Shown here: positions 58,601 through 64,000 of the stretch, piece after piece
Position numbering within the stretch: position 1 is the first letter of the stretch
Layout: every line of letters begins with the position of its first letter
Origin: Mugil cephalus
Taxonomy: Eukaryota > Chordata > Actinopteri > Mugiliformes > Mugilidae
Assembly: GCF_022458985.1 (NCBI RefSeq)
Contig: NC_061781.1
Span: 6,435,501 to 6,499,500, forward strand
Length of the DNA: 64,000 nt
Reading direction: 5' to 3'
Translations under genes and position numbers: made by a program
Notes under the pieces: model-generated
The model's input: only the letters and a program-made list of their open reading frames with translations
Told to the model about the DNA's origin: nothing
Database searches by the model: none

Positions 58601-60265
58601 GGCCGTTATGAATCAAGGAGACAGTATGAGCTGCTTGTGACAACTGCTGATGTGATGAGAAAACTTCCAGTACACCAGAGTGTAATATGTAGAGAGAGCA
58701 GCGTCACACTTGAAGCACTGATGTAAACACAGCAAGTGAGTGAGAAGACGGGGAATACAAATGTATCCAAATGCTCATCCAGTTATTTTAGTCTTAACTT
58801 TCCAGGAAGCCTGGACTGCTACTATTTAGTTGTTTAATGAAGACATACCTGGCATGCCGTCAGGTATGCCCAAGATAACACTGGAGTTATTTTAGATTTT
58901 CACATGTGGGAAAAAAAAAAAAAAAACACACGTCAGGCTCTGTTGTGCAAAACAGAGAGCAAGCACTTATTAAAGGACTCAGCAAAGACGCCAGGCTGTA
59001 ATTATTCGTTGGTCACATGAAATAATTCATTGTGGAGGGATAGGGGATGATGACACTTTCTCTGCAAGGGTTTCATTAGATCGCAGTGAAAAGCAGCCAC
59101 AAGAGATGTTGTTTCTTGAATGAGTTGTGTGATTGAAACATCATTCGTAGTGATCAGAGTCCTGTTACGTCTTGCACTAAGAGGAAGTGTCCAGATAACT
59201 TTGACTTTGCAGTTTTTCTGTTGTTACTGTGTAAATCACTTCAGTTGTCATGCTATTTGTTGAATGTACAATATGCTGCATGTCGGCCTTTACAGACCAC
59301 TGATGGGGAAGAGAGGAAGAACGTTTCCTGTTTTAGCAGAGTTCCCGTTGTGTGTGCGAGTCTAAAGACGCTTTTGCGTTCTGATTTTGTTGGAGAGTTG
59401 AGAGTAACTGAGAGTAATTGATAGTTAAATTAGATCTTAGACAAAACCACACGTGCCTATTTGTGGGAAACCTACACAGTTAATCATCATGATTAATAAA
59501 GCTGATATGTGGGTGAATATTGAGGTAGCATGAAAGATGTTAAGGAGCTGCTGTAATTGGGGGTGAATGTAAACGTGACGCGTCATCCTAGTTCATGCAG
59601 ACGTCATATTTACGAAGTCACAGCCACGTGTTGTTACAGTTCTTCATCAGTTATTCAAAAGTCGTCACTGCATTGCTTTAATCTGTAATCTTGAATCTGG
59701 GGTATGATTTTAGGCCATACTTTACATGGGTGGGTGCATGGGAAAGACAGTATTTCTTAACGTAATGATATTTTAAAGCAAATTTGTTGCAAAGTTGTTG
59801 CTTCATGAGACGTAGCTCAATAATATTCGATACGTAATAATGAAATTAATTTAAGTGTATTTCACACACAGTTAAATCGATGCTCCTCCCATTGCAGTTG
59901 TTGTTCTGAAAGCTAAATGACTTATATTGGTGGAGGTCAGATTGTTGTTACTATCTCTGTCTTATTATCTCTATTGCAATTAGTGCCACCACTCCAAATT
60001 TCTTCAAAGAGCAAAACACACAGTTGGAACGCTGTTTTTTTTTTTTTTTTTTTTTTTTTAAATTGAACACATGCAATAATGAAAGAGATTTTCACACAAG
60101 TGTTTCACATACAATTTAAATCCAAAATTCTGCTACACATCAGCTTTTGTACTTACTGGAGTTCTACCTGGGAGATCGACTGCGTTTGTCTATCTTTAAG
60201 TTAGTTTGCAGTCATTGCAGCATGTTGGACCATTCATTTCATGGACTAATTTGCACAACTCTACC
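55660..60265. other. No exon recognised; probable intron or intergenic
   Basis: Simple repeats and retroelement tails (56210-56480). The segment 57230-57300 (GAAGACGTTTCACCATCCAT, GGCTTCTTCAGTTCTGA-like) is an interspersed fish repeat also seen at 27815-27880. No open frame with known domains. Confidence 0.45.
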
Positions 60266-60269
60266 TTTT

Positions 60270-60832
60270 AGGGCTGCACGATTGTGGAAAAAATGTGAAT
60301 CACAATTTTTTTGCTTAGAATTGAGATCATGATTCTTCGGCACGATTTTTTTTTTTACAGAATGTTTATTGCACTGATAATTTTTAACAAAACAAAAAAA
60401 CATTCAAATGGTCATTCAAGTAGAGCATCAAACATTGAGACTTCTTAAATCCAAAAGACTTCTACAGTGCTGAATGCGAACCTTTGGGTTCGTGTCTGTG
60501 GGCGACTCTCGTCATTACCACCTGGAGTTTATTCGCCATCCACTTAACTGTCTTTACCGCTGACTTCTCTCTGCTTCTCTCCCTCACTGTTTCCACACAC
60601 TCAACTTCAGGCGCTTCCTCCACTGACAGAATCAGTGTTGTAAAGAGCTTCACCATAGGTTGAGGGAGGAGTCAGCGGCAGTGCTGCCTTTAGGGGCGGG
60701 AAGATATGGGAGCATTTGTTTGTGATGTGCTCGTGGAACAAAATGCTTAAGAGTCGTTATGTTTCAAAATGCGATCACGTGCATGTGTGAATCGAGATTG
60801 CGATTTTTTTTAACGATTTATCGTGCAGCCCT
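60270..60832. mobile_element. hAT-like non-autonomous element
   Basis: 563 bp bounded by AGGGCTGCACGAT and its exact reverse complement ATCGTGCAGCCCT (13-bp inverted repeat). CTACCTT occurs at both outer flanks (60261-60267 and 60834-60840), not perfectly adjacent, so the target duplication is imperfect. Inside the left end are the CACGATT-type sub-repeats common in this fish family. The central 60462-60656 minus-strand frame (64 codons) is unrecognised. Confidence 0.65.
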
Positions 60833-60839
60833 CCTACCT

Positions 60840-63800
60840 TACCAATTAGGAAGCACAGATTTTTTTTTTGTAACGTCCTGAACCATCCCTTTCATAATCT
60901 CATTAATAAGCTCATTTAGCTCAGTTCCGCTGTGCCGCCGTGTCAGGGCCCAGTTCTGACTTTCTAACCCATTATTTTGCACAAACTGGCACTAGAAATA
61001 CTTGCTTCCTTGTTTGTGGACATTTTATTGGATGTTGTCACGCTAATGGATTCTAATGGGGTCTATTAATACCACGGTTGTGCTCGGGGACAAGTAAGGT
61101 GACAGTTCCCTGTACTTCACAGACACATTAACCCAACAGGAATTTGTAAAGGCTTCCGATGTGTCTTCTCTTCTGCTCGTTGTGGCTCACCATATTACTC
61201 TGTTCAAGACTGAGGAAAAAAAGACATCTGTATTGGTTTCTCGATTACACACAATGTGGAGAAGACGCTAGTACAGTTAAAGGCTAAATCCATCACCAAT
61301 GATGGTGATGATGTCATTTGAATTGGCAAATTAGCTAATATGCACCATCACTAGTTTTTGAAAATGGGAGGAAGTAGAAATCCATTTTTGGGTTACATAA
61401 GCATTAACACACAAAAGGTCAGGGAAATCAATCATTGCACAGGCAATTCACATTTGTCATTAGGCTATGCAAATTAATAATAAAAGAACTGCTGGATATT
61501 GACCAGCAGTACATGTTGAAAAGAGGAAGAATCAGCAATAAAAGCACACAAAGACCTAGAGCTTTCATTGGGCAACAATACCGGCAGTTTCTGCCTCAAC
61601 TGATGTGATTTGAGGCTTGATGAATCCTTGTGTTGATCTTTGTGGTCACCCAGTGAGTTCGTGGTGTATGAATCATTCTCCCACATTCAGCCCCATGCAC
61701 CCTGCCGTGCCTCACAGTTCCAATAATAAACCCGTTTTAGTTCGTCTGGGCTTTGCCAGAACCTTGCCCTGACTTTGAACCCATCACAGTCCCCCAAAAT
61801 CAGTTAGCAAGTGGTTGGCAGTTGGGGAAGGCATGCTTGTTTGTACACACGCAATGGACGTTACGCTGACAGACTCCATTAATGCCACGGCAGTGTTGGG
61901 TATGAGCTGCGGTACCTGTGGTGCACAAACACACTCAACCAGCAGGAATGTGCAAACTGTCCCACCACCTTGCCCCCCCCTCACCGCACTGTCACAGTCA
62001 AATAGGCCCCAGTGGTCCTCTGGCATGCAACTTTTTGTTGCAAACAAAATGCGAAGAGATGTGGTGCTAATACTTAAAACAGCCCAAAGCCAGTTTGCAG
62101 TATCAACATATTTATGGTTGGGGTTGGTTGGTAGGGTTTTATTGCAATTGTTGACCGTGCACAAACTTGATAATGTTACATAAGGCCGGGAAAGCTGGAT
62201 TTCAGCAGGCTTTGAAGAGCACGTCCCACTCACTGACAGATACGCAGATGCACTATTAGATCTTGATCCGAAAGCTGCTTTACCTTGTTTTTTTTTATAT
62301 GTGTTTACAGATTGACTGCAAAAATATCCTCCCAAGTTCTTTAATATTCAACAGTGTTTTTTTTTTTTTTTCAGTTAAGACAAAAACTCTAATCTATCTG
62401 CTTTTTTAGGAGTTAAGGGACAGAAAAAAGTGTGTTGCAGCTTGTGTGTCTCTATTTCATGTAACTTCAGCGGCCACTGGCCAGCAAAATAATACGTTTA
62501 GTGCTACCAGCAACCACTCAGTGCACATGTAATTCTCATCTCCTCTTCTGCTACCACTTATCCTCACTCGGGTCGCGGGGGGTTTGCTGGAGCCCATCCC
62601 AGTCGTCATTGGGCGAGAGACATTAAAAGTTTGAATACCTTTAGTTTAGGCGTTGGCCTGCTGTCAGATTTTATCTTAAGTTGTTGCTGTAGAGTTTTGT
62701 GGAATGTTTTTTTTACTACATACTCTAAATCGTCACCCTCCGTCACTGCATTTGCTAGTTTTGCTAACAAAAATGATCGTTATTTCATTCAGTGGCCTGA
62801 TGATAACGTTACTATGTGTTCATTGACGTGACACAGTCTGGCTAATCACAGGTGAGCAGTGTAATGACGGCATCTGACTGGTTCATCGTTCTTCTTTTTT
62901 TGCTCAATGATTAGAGGAGAAACACGGAAGAGATGATAGTGACACACAGGGAGTGATTAAAAGGAAGTACAGAGACGATAAAGGAGAGGAATCATGGCTG
63001 ATCTGGCAGCAGGTCATAAGATCAAAATCAACTGTTGTTACCAACACAGATTTCTCCGTGTTTACATGTTCCTGTTGACTCATTGAACATTTTCCATCGA
63101 CGTGTTGGTTGCTACAGTTTACTATAAAACGACTTTTACTTTGGAGCTTGACTTGGCTATTAACAAGCCTCTATGCCTCTGTAATGACGTCTTCTGCACA
63201 GAAACCCATCTGTTCATCTCTCTTACTTTCAAGCATTTCCAGTGATGAGAGAGCTGCTTGAAAGGGGAAGCGACGTTCCAAATATCAGTTTATTTTCATC
63301 TCTCCAAATCGTAATTTTAGTTTGGATTCCATTCACTGCGTCTTTTGATTTTGTGTCATTTTCATTCCCTGCTCTGTTTATTCATAAAACTGGATGCCTG
63401 TGGCGAAAGTTGCTTCTTAGTGTCTGATTGTAAAGAAGATTTTTACTTGGTAAACGTCACACTATGAATCCAGATCAACGAAAGTAAACAGTGTAAAAAA
63501 AGTCAAAAGAATCTGATCCCGATGTTACCTTTTTCTTAAGCAGTTTTACTGTTAAGTTCTAGATTTGTTCCAGGTCAGACGTCATTGCCTCCCCCACAGA
63601 AAATGGTTTCATTTTATGGTCTGATCATGTGAAAACATCTCATTTTCACAGTGGCCACACAAGACTGAACTTCTTCAGTTACACCCCACTTAGAAAAGTG
63701 TCGTGAAAAAATCTTCTCTGTGCCGAATGGAAGATTTCTAAATTGTGAAATGGGTAATTATGTATTGTAGATACGGTATTTGAAACGAAACTACAAAGTT

Positions 63801-64000
63801 ACTTAGTAACAGTGAGGGTGGTCTTGAAAGAATGTTAGTAATAAAGAAAGGGAAGTAGATTGGGCTTCTGTTAAATAAGTAGAATTTGGCTCACAGCATG
63901 CCACTTCCTGCTTTTTATTTGACCAAGAATAGATCCACTTTTGTTTCCGAGGTAACGGCACATGTGATTACGCATTACCATCAGTGGACTTGTGTGTATG
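60840..64000. other. No gene recognised to window end
   Basis: The longest open frame outside lct lies here (minus strand 61784-62335, 183 codons) but it has no known motif, is Ser/Thr/Cys-rich in a way typical of chance frames, and overlaps another open frame on the other strand. A fish repeat tail lies at about 62555-62610. Confidence 0.4.

Noticed and set aside
61784..62335. 183-codon open frame on the minus strand, the longest outside the lct exons
   Set aside because: No known motif, no splice context, and an overlapping 122-codon frame on the other strand. Composition looks like chance.

Overview
The window looks like nuclear DNA of a ray-finned (probably percomorph) fish. It has intron-split vertebrate genes with canonical GT-AG junctions, many fish-type transposon fossils (Tc1-like, PIF/Harbinger-like, hAT-like, LINE and SINE-like tails) and CA/TA microsatellites. 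There is no bacterial-style gene organisation.

The main content is a head-to-tail tandem pair of lactase (lactase-phlorizin hydrolase, lct) genes, both on the minus strand: copy A at about 3.5-11.1 kb and copy B at about 16.9-25.1 kb. I rebuilt both exon by exon. Copy A has 14 coding exons and 1625 codons; copy B has 17 coding exons and 1675 codons. Every junction is GT-AG, the phases agree and no internal stop is met. Each protein is a signal peptide, three glycoside hydrolase family 1 (GH1) domains matching LPH II, III and IV of the mammalian enzyme, one membrane-spanning helix and a short basic tail. LPH I is absent. Only domain IV keeps both catalytic glutamates. Domain III keeps the nucleophile but has Gln in place of the acid/base Glu in both copies. 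Domain II has lost both. Copy B also has three 48-bp mini-exons, each encoding a 16-residue Thr-rich stalk unit, that copy A lacks.

Around the genes is a low-copy repeat shared among their flanks (about 2.3, 13.3, 15.4, 26.6 and 28.8 kb). It suggests that more than two duplication units once existed. One copy, at 26.9-27.35 kb, was split by a poly-A-tailed retro-insertion.

From 25.4 to 54 kb there is no gene I can support. This stretch holds transposon fossils: two Tc1-like transposase relics, a LINE reverse transcriptase fragment, and a PIF/Harbinger-like element nested in an older Tc1-like element whose empty site survives in a related copy at 53.18 kb. At 54.1-54.6 kb a hAT-like element with a perfect 8-bp target duplication lies just before a CpG-rich segment (about 54.65-55.65 kb). 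That segment looks like a plus-strand promoter and first exon of an unidentified gene, and the remaining 9 kb would be its first intron.
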